From assembly GCA_964556755.1 (NCBI GenBank), contig CAZKXI010000002.1, positions 1 through 64,000 on the forward strand: a stretch of DNA of 64,000 bases, written 5' to 3'. A program made the translations under genes and the position numbers. Shown in pieces: positions 1-8,509 of this stretch. This DNA comes from UBA4085 sp964556755. Its GTDB lineage: Bacteria > Acidobacteriota > Aminicenantia > Aminicenantales > UBA4085. Each line of letters begins with the position of its first letter. Position 1 is the first letter of the stretch. The notes under the pieces were generated by a model, which ran no database searches, was not told the DNA's origin, and worked only from the letters and a program-made list of their open reading frames with translations.

Positions 1-1649
1 CGCAGGAAGAGGCCCGGCTTGCCGGTCAGGATCTTGAAGTAGATCCGGTGGCTCTTGCGGAGGGCGCCCAGCAGCCGCAGCAGCTGGGGCAGGCTGCGCG
101 GGGTCAGGCCCTGGGCCCGATACTGGCCCGCGTCCGCCTGGGCCATGGCGGCCGCGTCGCCGACGATCAGCCGAAACTCCGATCCGGCCGGGAGGCGGGG
201 CGTCTGGAAGGGGATCTCCTCGACCCGGGTCTCGCCGCGATACCCGCGATAGAAGACCCGGATGAGGATCGTCTCTCCGGGCGCCGCCTCGTACTTGTCC
301 AGCCAGACCCTCTCCAGCCGGGCCGTGCGCAGCCCCTCGGCGGCCCGGATATTGAGATCGATGCGGTGGATGCCGACATCGGCCCACTCGTTGTTGGTCA
401 GGTAATAGGTCACTGCGGTGACCAGGCCGCTGATGTCGGTGACCGCGGCGCCCATGGCGGCCGAGGCCATCTCCTCCAAGTGGACGCTCTTGCCGTCCTG
501 GAGGAAGATGTCGCCCTGCAAGTCCAAGGTCAGGTCGCCCAGGGCCCGCTGCTCGGCGCCCAGCAGGGAGGCCAGGCACATGTTCAGCAGCAGCGGGGTC
601 AGAAGCTTGTCGGCGACGATGTTCAGCTTGTACTCGCGCAGGGCCGGAGCCCCGGCCCCGTCTCCCAACAGGTTGATATTGACGGGGACGAGCTTGGGGG
701 GGCGGCCGAGGAGGCCGCGGGCCCCGGCGGTGCGGTCTTGGACGAAGCTTCCGACAAGCCCCCCGGCCGCCGCCATCTTGGTCGGCGTGTCCAAGGCCGG
801 GACGACGGTGATGACCTTGGCCTTGGCCATGCCGTAAGCCGTGCTGCCGAGGTTATAGAGGGGATGCCCGAAGGCCAGGACGGTGCCGCCATCCACGTAC
901 GTGACGGTTCCCACCGCCGAGACGTCCAGGTCTCCCGTCACGAGCTGGAGAGCCACCGCCTCCCCTTCGCGCAGGGTCATGTCGGCCGGCAGGAGCTTTT
1001 CCGCCGCCTGTCCGCCGCCGATCTGAGGCAGGAAGCCGAGCGGCCCCCATTGGGAGCGGAACCGCTCCGCCTGGGCCGGCCCGAATCCGCTGAGGACCAG
1101 GGGCACCTTCAGGGGCGTCCACCCGGCAGCGCCGGCGGCGGCCGGTCCCAGCCCGGCTCCCGGGCCGGACAAGAGATCCTCCGCGGTCATCCGGGCCGCC
1201 AACGGCAGCTCGGGCGCCTTGGTCGGAGGGGGCGGCTCGGCGGCCGGCCCCGGTATGGCCAGCATCTCCCCGATCGGCGTGATGCCGGCGATCGGCTCCT
1301 TGGAGAAGGCGAAGCCGTAAGCCACGGCGCCGATGATCTTGCCGTCGATGGAGACGGGGCTTCCGCTCATGCCGGAGATGATCCCGCCGCCGGCCAGGGC
1401 CGGATGCCCCGAGAGGCGGGCGATGATGATATCGCGCCGGGGATTGGTGTTGCGGAGGATGCCCAGGATCTCGACCTCGAATTCCTCGACGGCCGAGCCG
1501 GCAAACACCGTGCGCCCCTTGCCTTTCATCCCCGGCTTGACCTGATCCAAGGGCATGATCTCGGTCGAGGCGGCGGCCGCCGCCGCCAGCCCCAGGAGCC
1601 AGACCCAGAGCGCGGCGGTCCGGCGGCGGGTCGTTCCCGGCCTAGGCAT
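1..1649 (-). CDS. SpoIVB-type S55 serine peptidase domain protein, secreted (C-terminus off the left edge)
   Basis: The reading frame stays open from ATG 1649 to the window edge, at least 549 codons. Residues 1 to about 25 are an Arg-rich start followed by a hydrophobic stretch (WVWLLGLAAAAAA), a signal peptide or anchor. The next part matches the SpoIVB peptidase (S55) domain: MPLDQVKPGMKGKGRTVF, then GGGIISGMSGSPV, whose GMSGSP carries the likely catalytic Ser. Family members are periplasmic or membrane-associated serine peptidases. Outside spore formers their substrates are unknown, so sporulation should not be inferred. A GAGGAGG ribosome-binding site precedes the ATG. The gene is divergent from the epimerase at 1742. 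The C-terminal 400 residues were not assigned to a family. Confidence 0.85.
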   Translation of the reverse strand, partial: MPRPGTTRRRTAALWVWLLGLAAAAAASTEIMPLDQVKPGMKGKGRTVFAGSAVEEFEVEILGILRNTNPRRDIIIARLSGHPALAGGGIISGMSGSPVSIDGKIIGAVAYGFAFSKEPIAGITPIGEMLAIPGPAAEPPPPTKAPELPLAARMTAEDLLSGPGAGLGPAAAGAAGWTPLKVPLVLSGFGPAQAERFRSQWGPLGFLPQIGGGQAAEKLLPADMTLREGEAVALQLVTGDLDVSAVGTVTYVDGGTVLAFGHPLYNLGSTAYGMAKAKVITVVPALDTPTKMAAAGGLVGSFVQDRTAGARGLLGRPPKLVPVNINLLGDGAGAPALREYKLNIVADKLLTPLLLNMCLASLLGAEQRALGDLTLDLQGDIFLQDGKSVHLEEMASAAMGAAVTDISGLVTAVTYYLTNNEWADVGIHRIDLNIRAAEGLRTARLERVWLDKYEAAPGETILIRVFYRGYRGETRVEEIPFQTPRLPAGSEFRLIVGDAAAMAQADAGQYRAQGLTPRSLPQLLRLLGALRKSHRIYFKILTGKPGLFL

Positions 1650-1697
1650 GCGGTCCTCCTCGGGCCCGGCGCCGGACCCTGTCGCGGCCGCCCCGGT

Positions 1698-1726
1698 TTG
1701 ACCGAACCGGAGCCCCGTCATAGAAT
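1698..1726 (+). promoter_or_regulatory. sigma70-like promoter of the epimerase gene
   Basis: TTGACC (1698-1703), a 17-bp spacer and TAGAAT (1721-1726) precede the ATG at 1742. Predicted transcription would start near 1733, giving a very short leader. Confidence 0.6.
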
Positions 1727-1741
1727 GAGCCGGCGAGCGAG

Positions 1742-2710
1742 ATGAGAGCGCTTCTGACGGGAGGGACGGGCTTCATCGGGAGCCGCCTGGCCGCCGCCTT
1801 GGCGGCCGCGGGGCACGAGGTCCATGCCCTCATCCGCGATCCCGGGAGCCTCAAGCTCCTGGCCGGCGTCCCGGTCCGTCTGGTCCCGGGAGGCCTTCCC
1901 GATCCGCCCACCCTGCCGCCCGGATTGGACCGGGTCTTCCATATCGCAGGCCTGACGAAGTCCTTGAAAACCGAGGATTATTTTAGCGTAAACCGGGACG
2001 GGACGGCAAGCCTGCTGGAGGCCCTCATCCGCGGCGGGCAGCGCCCCCGCTTCGTCTACCTCTCCAGCCTGGCGGCCGCCGGGCCCCTGGTCGACGGCCG
2101 CCCCCGCCGGGAAGACGACCCGCCCTCCCCCGTCTCCCCCTACGGCCGGAGCAAGCTGGCCGGCGAGGCCGAAGTCCTGGCCCGGGCCGGCCGGGTGCCG
2201 TCCGTCATCCTCAGGGTCGGAGCCGTCTACGGGCCCGGCGACCCGGAGATCGCCCGTCTCTTCCGCCTCGTCCGGCGCGGCTGGCTGCCGCTCTTCGGGC
2301 CGCGGCGCCAGCCGCTCTCGGTCTGCTACGTCGAGGATCTCGTCCGGGCCCTGATTCTGGCCGGAGACGCCGCGACGGAGCCCGGGGAGATCTTCAACAT
2401 CGGAGATCCTCGGCCCTCCTGTCTGGAAGAGATGGGCCGCCGGGCTGCCGGCCGGCTCGACCGTCGGATTCGGGCCATTCCCGTTCCCATGCCCTTGGTC
2501 CGGGCCGCCGCCGTCGTCGAGGGAATCCGGGGTCGCCTCACCGGCCGGGCCAGCCTGGTCAACAGGCAAAAGGTGGCCGAGCTCCGGCAAGCCGGCTGGA
2601 CGGCGGAAGTCGGGAAAGCTCGCCGGAGGCTGGGATTCGAGACGGCCTGGACTCTCGAAGAGGGCTTGGCGGCCACTATCGACTGGTATCTGGCTCAGGG
2701 CTGGATCTGA
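1742..2710 (+). CDS. NAD(P)-dependent epimerase/dehydratase (extended SDR family)
   Basis: This 322-residue protein has the extended short-chain dehydrogenase layout. The N-terminus carries the Rossmann dinucleotide motif TGGTGFIGS (residues 6-14). A mid-protein YGRSKLAGE supplies the YxxxK catalytic pair, preceded by a conserved Ser in VYLSSLAAAG. Relatives act on nucleotide sugars, steroids or dihydroflavonols, and the sequence does not show which. The C-terminus overlaps the convergent gene at 2695-3192 by 16 bp. Family assignment is firm; substrate is unknown. Confidence 0.88.
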   Translation: MRALLTGGTGFIGSRLAAALAAAGHEVHALIRDPGSLKLLAGVPVRLVPGGLPDPPTLPPGLDRVFHIAGLTKSLKTEDYFSVNRDGTASLLEALIRGGQRPRFVYLSSLAAAGPLVDGRPRREDDPPSPVSPYGRSKLAGEAEVLARAGRVPSVILRVGAVYGPGDPEIARLFRLVRRGWLPLFGPRRQPLSVCYVEDLVRALILAGDAATEPGEIFNIGDPRPSCLEEMGRRAAGRLDRRIRAIPVPMPLVRAAAVVEGIRGRLTGRASLVNRQKVAELRQAGWTAEVGKARRRLGFETAWTLEEGLAATIDWYLAQGWI

Positions 2711-3192
2711 TCGTCGGGCAGGGCGAGAGCCGTCCGGGTGGAGAATGTGGCCCGGAAGCGCGTTGAGCTCTTCCGGCACCAGCCCTCGCTGAGCGAGATG
2801 GCGTAGAACCGGATCCGTCCTTCGATCGCCAGGATTCCGCGCGGCGCCTTGGCCCCCACCGTAAAGGGAATCTCCAACGGCTTCTGGAAGCCGAGGGCCT
2901 GGCGGTTGCCGACCGTGACGACCTCGGCGTTCAAGTCGGTGGCGGTGAAGAACGGCTTGGGGAAGACGACGGCGGGGCTGGGGTCGAACTCGATGGTGAA
3001 GGAGGGATGCGGGCTGACCATGAGGTCCCGCGGGACGACCACCTTCAGTTGAACCTTGCCTTCCTGCCCCCGCATCAGGCGCAGCGGGGCGACGCCGGCC
3101 TCGACCCGGACCGGGCCGCCCGGCAGCTGGGCGGGCAGGGCCCGGCCGGCGGCCGAGGCGAGGAAGCCCAGCAGGATCGTTCGGCGTCTCAT
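2695..3192 (-). CDS. secreted protein of unknown function, possible DsbD N-terminal-like beta domain
   Basis: This 165-residue protein starts at ATG 3192 behind GGGGAG. Residues 1-21 look like a signal peptide (twin-Arg start, hydrophobic run, ALPAQ). The mature part is beta-rich. Its end (GRIRFYAISLSEGWC) resembles the strand-and-Cys end of DsbD alpha-type immunoglobulin-like domains, but only one Cys of the usual pair is present. That similarity is weak and is an inference. It overlaps the convergent epimerase by 16 bp. Confidence 0.6.
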   Translation of the reverse strand: MRRRTILLGFLASAAGRALPAQLPGGPVRVEAGVAPLRLMRGQEGKVQLKVVVPRDLMVSPHPSFTIEFDPSPAVVFPKPFFTATDLNAEVVTVGNRQALGFQKPLEIPFTVGAKAPRGILAIEGRIRFYAISLSEGWCRKSSTRFRATFSTRTALALPDDQIQP

Positions 3193-3260
3193 GACTCCCC
3201 TAGTCTAGGCGCGGCCGCCGGCGGCGTCAAGGCGCGGCCGCGACGACGCCCCCTTGGGCG

Positions 3261-3289
3261 TTTCGTTTTAGGCTCCGTTCCGCTATAAT
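3261..3289 (+). promoter_or_regulatory. probable fabH promoter
   Basis: A perfect TATAAT lies at 3284-3289, 26 bp before the fabH ATG. The hexamer 17 bp upstream (TTTCGT, 3261-3266) is a poor -35, so the -10 carries the call. Confidence 0.5.
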
Positions 3290-3315
3290 GGGCGGCATCT
3301 CATCCGAGGTGCCGC

Positions 3316-4317
3316 ATGAACCTACGCACGATCATCACCGGAACCGGCCATTACGTCCCCCCCCGCATCGTCAGCAACGCCGACTTGGAGAAGCTGATGA
3401 CGACGTCGGACGAGTGGATCCAGCAGCGGTCCGGCATCAAGACCCGGCACCACGTCGAGCCCGGCGTCGGCAGCTCGGACTTGGGCTTTGAAGCGGCCCA
3501 GCGGGCCATCGCCGACGCGGGCGTGGACCGGGCCAGCATCGACTTCCTCATCGCCGCCACGGTCTCGCCCGACTACACCTTTCCCGGGATCGGTGTCCAG
3601 ATCGGGGCCAAGCTGGGCATCCCGGGCGTCGGCGCCCTGGACATCCGCAACCAATGCTCGGGCTTCCTCTACGGCTTGTCCGTGGCCGACCAGTACATCC
3701 GGACCGGCACCTACAAGCGAATCCTCGTCGTGGCCGCGGAGGTCCAGTCCACCAACCTGGACTACTCCGACGAAGGCCGCGACACGGCGGTCCTCTTCGG
3801 AGACGGCGCCGGGGCCGTCCTCTGCGAGCCTTACGCGGGGCAGGACGGACGCGGCCTGCTGTCGGTCCATCTCTGGGCCGACGGCCGGTTCGTCGAGGAG
3901 CTGTGGCAGCCCTATCCCACCGTCAAGGACAAGCCTTACGTCCATCAGGGGCTTGTCGACGGGAAGCTCGCTTTTCCCCGCATGGACGGCAAGAGGGTCT
4001 TCGTCAACGCCTCCGAGCGCATGCCGGAGGCCGTCATGGCCGGCCTGGCCGCCAACGGCCTGGGCATCCAAGACGTGGACTGGCTCATCCCCCACCAGGC
4101 CAACGACCGCATCTCCCTGATGGTGGCCAAGAAGCTCGGGATTCCGGTCGAGAAGGTCGTCCGCAACATCGAGCGCTACGGCAACACGACCGCCGCCTCG
4201 ATCCCGCTGGCCCTGGACGAGACGCTCAAGGAAGGGCGAATCCGGCCCGGGGACTTGGTCGTCTTGACGGCCTTCGGCTCGGGCTTTACCTGGGCTTCGG
4301 CCGTCCTGCGCTGGTGA
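3316..4317 (+). CDS. fabH: beta-ketoacyl-ACP synthase III
   Basis: KAS III condenses an acyl-CoA, usually acetyl-CoA, with malonyl-ACP to start fatty acid synthesis in the cytoplasm. The protein is 333 residues, normal for FabH. The Cys-His-Asn triad is visible: Cys114 in RNQCSGF, His260 in PHQANDR and Asn290 in YGNTTAASIP. The family C-terminus FGSGFTWASAVLRW is intact. No other fab genes are adjacent, so it may also prime a specialised acyl chain. The ATG at 3316 lies 26 bp after a TATAAT box. Confidence 0.95.
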   Translation: MNLRTIITGTGHYVPPRIVSNADLEKLMTTSDEWIQQRSGIKTRHHVEPGVGSSDLGFEAAQRAIADAGVDRASIDFLIAATVSPDYTFPGIGVQIGAKLGIPGVGALDIRNQCSGFLYGLSVADQYIRTGTYKRILVVAAEVQSTNLDYSDEGRDTAVLFGDGAGAVLCEPYAGQDGRGLLSVHLWADGRFVEELWQPYPTVKDKPYVHQGLVDGKLAFPRMDGKRVFVNASERMPEAVMAGLAANGLGIQDVDWLIPHQANDRISLMVAKKLGIPVEKVVRNIERYGNTTAASIPLALDETLKEGRIRPGDLVVLTAFGSGFTWASAVLRW

Positions 4318-4430
4318 TGGGGCCGGCCCGGCGATGGCACGATAATTGCTGTCTTTTCAATCGTGAACCGGGGACAATCCAGAGCTGCGTCGGAGGCGGC
4401 CCGTCTCCTCCGCCCCTTCTCCCCTGGAAA

Positions 4431-4460
4431 TTGCATTCTTTTTCCCAACTATGATAGGAT
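4431..4460 (+). promoter_or_regulatory. probable promoter of the DUF885-like gene
   Basis: TTGCAT (4431-4436), an 18-bp spacer and TAGGAT (4455-4460) lie in the 206-bp gap after fabH. A strong AAGGAGG follows at 4512-4518 before ATG 4524. Confidence 0.5.
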
Positions 4461-4523
4461 GCCGGGGATATCTCCGCCTATCATGACCGCAATATTCTTT
4501 ACACATCGACGAAGGAGGTTGTC

Positions 4524-6284
4524 ATGAGGAAGAGGCTGTTCCTATTATTGTGCGGAATCGTCGTCCTGGCCGGCTCCGGCGGGCTCCTGCTCTCCCATCA
4601 GAACGGCGATGATGCCAAGTTCATCAAGATCGTCGACGGCTTTCTGGATGAGTACTGGAAGTTCTACCCCACCGCCGGGACCATGGCCGGCTACGCCAAG
4701 TACGCCGACAAGCTGGAGGACTTCAGCGAGGCCGCGGTCGAGAAGCGCGGCAACGCCCTGGACGCCTTCAACAAGGACCTGGTGACCAAGGTCGACATCG
4801 ACAAGCTCAGCCCGGAGACCAAGATCGACCGCGAGCTGCTGCTCGACGCCATCGACTACGAGCTCTTCCGCCTGGAGAGCCTGGCCTCCCAGCAGTACAA
4901 TCCGCTCTTCTACAACGAGATCATCCTCAACAGCCTCCGCGGGCTGGCCAAGGATCCGACCGACGCCAAGCTGCTGGCCGCCGCGGCCCGGGCCAAGGCC
5001 CTGCCCGACTTCATCAAGCAGGCCAAGGCCAACCTCCAGACTCCGCCCAAGGAGTACACCGACGCGGCCATCAAGCAGATGCCGGCCATCCTCGACTTCT
5101 ACAAGTCGGCTCTCCCGGCCGCGATCCAATCGGTCGCCGGCGAAGGCAAGAGCAAGCTCCAGGCCGCCCTGGGCGAGGCCACGGCCGCGGTCGAGGACTG
5201 GAGCCGATTCCTCAGCGGCGATCTTCTGGCCAAGTCGACCGGCAACTTCCGGCTCGGCCCCGAGGGCCATGCCAAGCTCCTGCGCCTGACCGGCCAGAAC
5301 AACATCATGATCCAGGAGCTCATCGAGCGCTCCAAGGCCGACATCAACAATATCAAGCGCGACATGGCCATCATCTGCATCTCCTACTTCCCGGTCATGT
5401 ACCCCGCCATCGACTTGAACAAGATCAGCGCCGGCAGCGAAGAGGCCAGCCGCAACTACGTCATCAAGTCGGTCCTGGACAAGATCAAGGACGACCATAT
5501 GGAGCGGGCCGAGTGGATCGAGAAGATCAAGGCCTCGGCCGCCAACGTCAAGGCCTTCATCGCCAAGGCCAAGCTGCTGGACGTCCCCGAGGGCGATCTG
5601 GCCATCGACGCCATGGATCCTTACCTGCGCGGTCTGACCTGGCTGAAGCTCGTCGGGCCCGCCCCCTATGAGGCCTCGGGAGCCTTCCGGGCCCAGATCC
5701 AGCCCATCCCCGCCGACTGGCCCGAGGACAAGGCCGCCGGCCTGCTCGAGGAGTTCACCAGCTTCTACCTGCCCTTCTGGACCATCGAGCGGGTCTACCC
5801 GGGCTCCTACTTCCCGGCCGCCCTGACCCGCAAGAACGCCAACATCATGCGCAAGCTCAACCCCAGCCTGCCCCTGATCGCCGGCTGGCCGTTGTACGTC
5901 GAGGACATGTTCATCTACGCCGGCTACGGCGAGTACGACCTGCGGCTCCGCCTCAACCAGCTCAAGCTCATGCTCAAGGCGGTCATCGACTTCCAGATGG
6001 AGCTGAACGTCCATCAGGGCAATATGACCAAGGAGCAGGTCATCGCCTACATGACCAAGCAGGGCTTCATGACCACGTCCGAGGCCGAGCGCAAGTGGGA
6101 CATGATCGTCCTCAACCCCGGCCACGCCATCTACCCCTACATGGGCTACCAGGAGATCCTGGACCTCGAGAAGCAGGCCAAGGCGGTCGAGGGCTCGTCC
6201 TTCTCCAAGAAGGCCTTCGCCTCCAAGCTGCTGAGCCAGGGCCCCCTGCCCTTCCGGTCGCTGAAGGCCAAGCTGGGCCTCTGA
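4524..6284 (+). CDS. secreted DUF885-like protein lacking the usual His motif
   Basis: This 586-residue protein has a clear signal peptide (MRKRLFLLLCGIVVLAGSGG). The N-terminal part (FLDEYWKFYPTAGTMAGY) and the late GWPLYVEDM block follow the layout of DUF885 proteins. As I recall the family, these carry an HExxPGHxxQ-like element followed by an EGWALYAE element and are thought to be metal-dependent hydrolases. Here the matching stretch near residue 420 reads ERVYPGSYF, so both expected His residues are missing. The Glu of EGW is Ala. The protein may be an inactive, binding or re-purposed member. A strong ribosome-binding site and a terminator frame it as a single-gene unit. Confidence 0.8.
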   Translation: MRKRLFLLLCGIVVLAGSGGLLLSHQNGDDAKFIKIVDGFLDEYWKFYPTAGTMAGYAKYADKLEDFSEAAVEKRGNALDAFNKDLVTKVDIDKLSPETKIDRELLLDAIDYELFRLESLASQQYNPLFYNEIILNSLRGLAKDPTDAKLLAAAARAKALPDFIKQAKANLQTPPKEYTDAAIKQMPAILDFYKSALPAAIQSVAGEGKSKLQAALGEATAAVEDWSRFLSGDLLAKSTGNFRLGPEGHAKLLRLTGQNNIMIQELIERSKADINNIKRDMAIICISYFPVMYPAIDLNKISAGSEEASRNYVIKSVLDKIKDDHMERAEWIEKIKASAANVKAFIAKAKLLDVPEGDLAIDAMDPYLRGLTWLKLVGPAPYEASGAFRAQIQPIPADWPEDKAAGLLEEFTSFYLPFWTIERVYPGSYFPAALTRKNANIMRKLNPSLPLIAGWPLYVEDMFIYAGYGEYDLRLRLNQLKLMLKAVIDFQMELNVHQGNMTKEQVIAYMTKQGFMTTSEAERKWDMIVLNPGHAIYPYMGYQEILDLEKQAKAVEGSSFSKKAFASKLLSQGPLPFRSLKAKLGL

Positions 6285-6310
6285 TCCCGATCCCGTGACA
6301 CGCCCCCCGT

Positions 6311-6349
6311 CCCCGCTTCTTCGCCGAAGCGGGGGCGGGGATTTTTTTT
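6311..6349 (+). terminator. intrinsic terminator after the DUF885-like gene
   Basis: The stem CCCCGCTTC (6311-6319) pairs with GAAGCGGGG (6326-6334) around a 6-nt loop, and a run of eight T follows at 6342-6349. Confidence 0.85.
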
Positions 6350-6658
6350 GGCTATTCGCTAATTACCGGGAAGGCCAAGCGGTTCGGCGTACACCGTCGG
6401 GGGCTACGGAGCCATAGGCCGTGATCGGATTGTGATGAATCAACTGCCTCGGGGGGATATCACGGCCCATGGTCGGCCAACGGCGGAGAAGCGCCGGTTG
6501 AGCCCGTGTAGGCTGCCGTTAAATGGGAAGCGATGATCACGATTGAGATGGGACTCCAAGGCCCCCTCTGCGCGTGGGAGCAGGCTCAACCAAGCAGCCG
6601 GGACGATACGCCGAACCGCGCCTCCCGGGATGGAGCGAAGAGCCTTTTTGAGCCGCCC
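6350..6658. other. intergenic stretch upstream of tatD
   Basis: About 310 bp lie between the terminator and tatD. It is locally less GC-rich near 6350-6370. An open frame runs into tatD from 6533, but its translation is not like TatD and has no ribosome-binding site. I see no convincing promoter, RNA gene or repeat here. Confidence 0.5.
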
Positions 6659-7474
6659 ATGAGCTTCCTGTTCCCGGACACCCACGCCCACTTGGACATG
6701 GAGGAATTCGACGCCGACCGCGGGGAGGTCCTGGCCCGGGCCGAGGCGGCCGGCGTGGAATCCGTCCTGGTCCCGCTCGACGCCTCCTCCGAGAGGAGCC
6801 TGCGGATCGGCCGCCGGGAGGCGTCCCTCCGGCCCTCCATCCTCCTGGCCGCCGGCGTCCACCCCCACCAAGGCAAGGACTGGGGACGAGACCGGGCGGA
6901 CGTCCTCGAGGGATTGGCCCGCGACAAGGCCATCGTCGCCATCGGCGAGATCGGCCTGGATTATCACTACGACTTCTCGTCCCAAGCCGACCAGCGCCGG
7001 GCCTTCATCGACCAGATGGCCCTGGCCGAGTCCCTCGGCCTGCCGGTCATCATCCACAGCCGCTTGGCCGGCCCGGATATCCTGGCCGCCGTCGAGACGG
7101 CCCGCTTCGGCCGCGGCGGAATCCTGCACTGCTTCACCGAGGACCGGCCCTTCGCCGAGGCCATGATCGAGCGCGGCTTCGCGATCTCCTTCTCGGGCAT
7201 CCTGACTTTTCCGAGCGCCGACGCCCTCCGCGGCGTGGCCGCCGCCCTCCCCCTCGAGAGCCTTCTGGTTGAGACCGACGCCCCCTACTTGGCGCCGGTC
7301 CCTTACCGGGGCCGGGTCAAGCGCAACGAGCCGGCCTTCGCCGCCGCCACTCTCCGCTTCCTGGCCGAGCTGCGGGGGATCGACGCGGCGGCCCTCGCCG
7401 ATTCCATCCGGCGCGGCTTCGCCCGGATCCTCGGTCGGCCGGAGCCTTCGGCCGCCCCCCCGCCGGCGGTTTGA
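6659..7474 (+). CDS. tatD: TatD family metal-dependent hydrolase (DNase)
   Basis: TatD-family enzymes are TIM-barrel hydrolases that bind two divalent metals and are usually described as 3'-5' exonucleases. The 271-residue protein shows the metal ligands in order: DTHAHLD near the N-terminus, EIGLDYHYD in the middle, then HSR and HCF, and ETDAPYLAP near the end. The start is placed at ATG 6659 because the conserved DTHAH begins six codons later. The upstream extension of the frame is not conserved-looking. Confidence 0.93.
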   Translation: MSFLFPDTHAHLDMEEFDADRGEVLARAEAAGVESVLVPLDASSERSLRIGRREASLRPSILLAAGVHPHQGKDWGRDRADVLEGLARDKAIVAIGEIGLDYHYDFSSQADQRRAFIDQMALAESLGLPVIIHSRLAGPDILAAVETARFGRGGILHCFTEDRPFAEAMIERGFAISFSGILTFPSADALRGVAAALPLESLLVETDAPYLAPVPYRGRVKRNEPAFAAATLRFLAELRGIDAAALADSIRRGFARILGRPEPSAAPPPAV

Positions 7475-7499
7475 TCACCCCCGGGGGGCATGCTATGAT
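7471..7499 (+). promoter_or_regulatory. promoter of the polyprenyl synthase operon
   Basis: TTGATC (7471-7476), a 17-bp spacer and TATGAT (7494-7499) overlap the tatD stop codon. The predicted start of transcription (about 7506) leaves only about 5 nt before ATG 7511. Confidence 0.55.
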
Positions 7500-7510
7500 G
7501 GGCCCCCGGA

Positions 7511-8509
7511 ATGGACAAGACGACCGTCGCCGACGCCCTGCAGCGCCTTTTCCGTCCCATCCTGGCCGATCTGGATCGGGTCGAGGCCGAGCTGGCCCGA
7601 GCCGCGCCCGCGGGCAACCCCCTGCTGAAGGAGATCGGCGGCTACCTTTTCGGCCTGGGCGGCAAGCGCATTCGCCCGGCCCTCCTCCTTCTCGGCAGCC
7701 GCCTGTTCGGCCCGCCCCGCGACGAGGCCTTCTTCTGGTCGGCCATGATCGAGACGATCCACGTCGCCAGCTTGATCCACGACGACATCGTCGACGAGTC
7801 GGACCTCCGCCGCGGACGGACCTCTCTCCACGTCCGCTGGGGGACCAACATCACCGTCCTCTTGGGCGACTACCTCTACATCCAGACCATCCAGCGCTCG
7901 CTCGCCACCCGCCGCCAAAGCCTGATCGACGTCCTGGCCGACGTCACGGCGCGGATGGTCGAGGGGGAGCTCATCGAGGCTTCCTGGCGGGGCCGAGTGG
8001 ACGTCTCGGAGCCGGTCTACCTGGACATCCTGGACAAGAAGACGGCCTCTCTCTTCGCCGGCGCCTGCCGCATCGGGGCCGAGATCGGGGGCGCTTCACC
8101 GGCCCAGGCCGACGGCCTGGAGTCCTTCGGGCTCAGCCTGGGGCGGTGCTTCCAGATCATCGACGACTGGCTGGACTACGCGGGCGACCCGGAGTCGTTG
8201 GGCAAGCCGGTCCTCTCCGATCTGAGAGAGGGCCGGGCCACGCTGCCGCTCATCCGCTGCCGCGAGCGGCTGCCCGGTCCGGACGGGGACCGGCTGAGGG
8301 AAGCGGCCGGACAGCTGGCCGCCGGCGACGCGGATGCGGCGCGCTTGATCCTGGACCTGGTCCGACGGACCGGCTCTCTCGAAGCGACCCTCCAAGAGGC
8401 CCGCCGCAGCGCGGCGGCGGCCGGGGACGTCTTGGAGAGCCTGCCGGCGGGTGAAGCCCGGGAGGCCTTGGCCGGGCTCATCGGCGTGGTCCTCGAAAGG
8501 AACACGTGA
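7511..8509 (+). CDS. all-trans polyprenyl diphosphate synthase (IspB/HepT/HexB type)
   Basis: The enzyme extends allylic diphosphates with isopentenyl diphosphate to make the long prenyl tail of quinones or related lipids. The 332-residue protein has the first Asp-rich motif DDIVD at residues 91-95 followed by RRGRTSLH, the GGKRIRP substrate-binding block (50-56), and the second Asp-rich motif IIDDWLDYAG near residue 217. The small residues before the first Asp motif suit long-chain products, but chain length cannot be read reliably. The CYTH gene starts immediately after the stop. Confidence 0.93.
   Translation: MDKTTVADALQRLFRPILADLDRVEAELARAAPAGNPLLKEIGGYLFGLGGKRIRPALLLLGSRLFGPPRDEAFFWSAMIETIHVASLIHDDIVDESDLRRGRTSLHVRWGTNITVLLGDYLYIQTIQRSLATRRQSLIDVLADVTARMVEGELIEASWRGRVDVSEPVYLDILDKKTASLFAGACRIGAEIGGASPAQADGLESFGLSLGRCFQIIDDWLDYAGDPESLGKPVLSDLREGRATLPLIRCRERLPGPDGDRLREAAGQLAAGDADAARLILDLVRRTGSLEATLQEARRSAAAAGDVLESLPAGEAREALAGLIGVVLERNT

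Noticed and set aside
1..1649. SpoIVB-like domain as a sign of sporulation
   Set aside because: S55-domain proteins occur in non-sporulating bacteria and no other sporulation gene is present.
7475..7490. TCACCCCC copy between tatD and the polyprenyl synthase
   Set aside because: It lies inside the promoter spacer, is single, has no 12-bp partner and is not in the 16-bp register to the -35. Likely chance in C-rich DNA.
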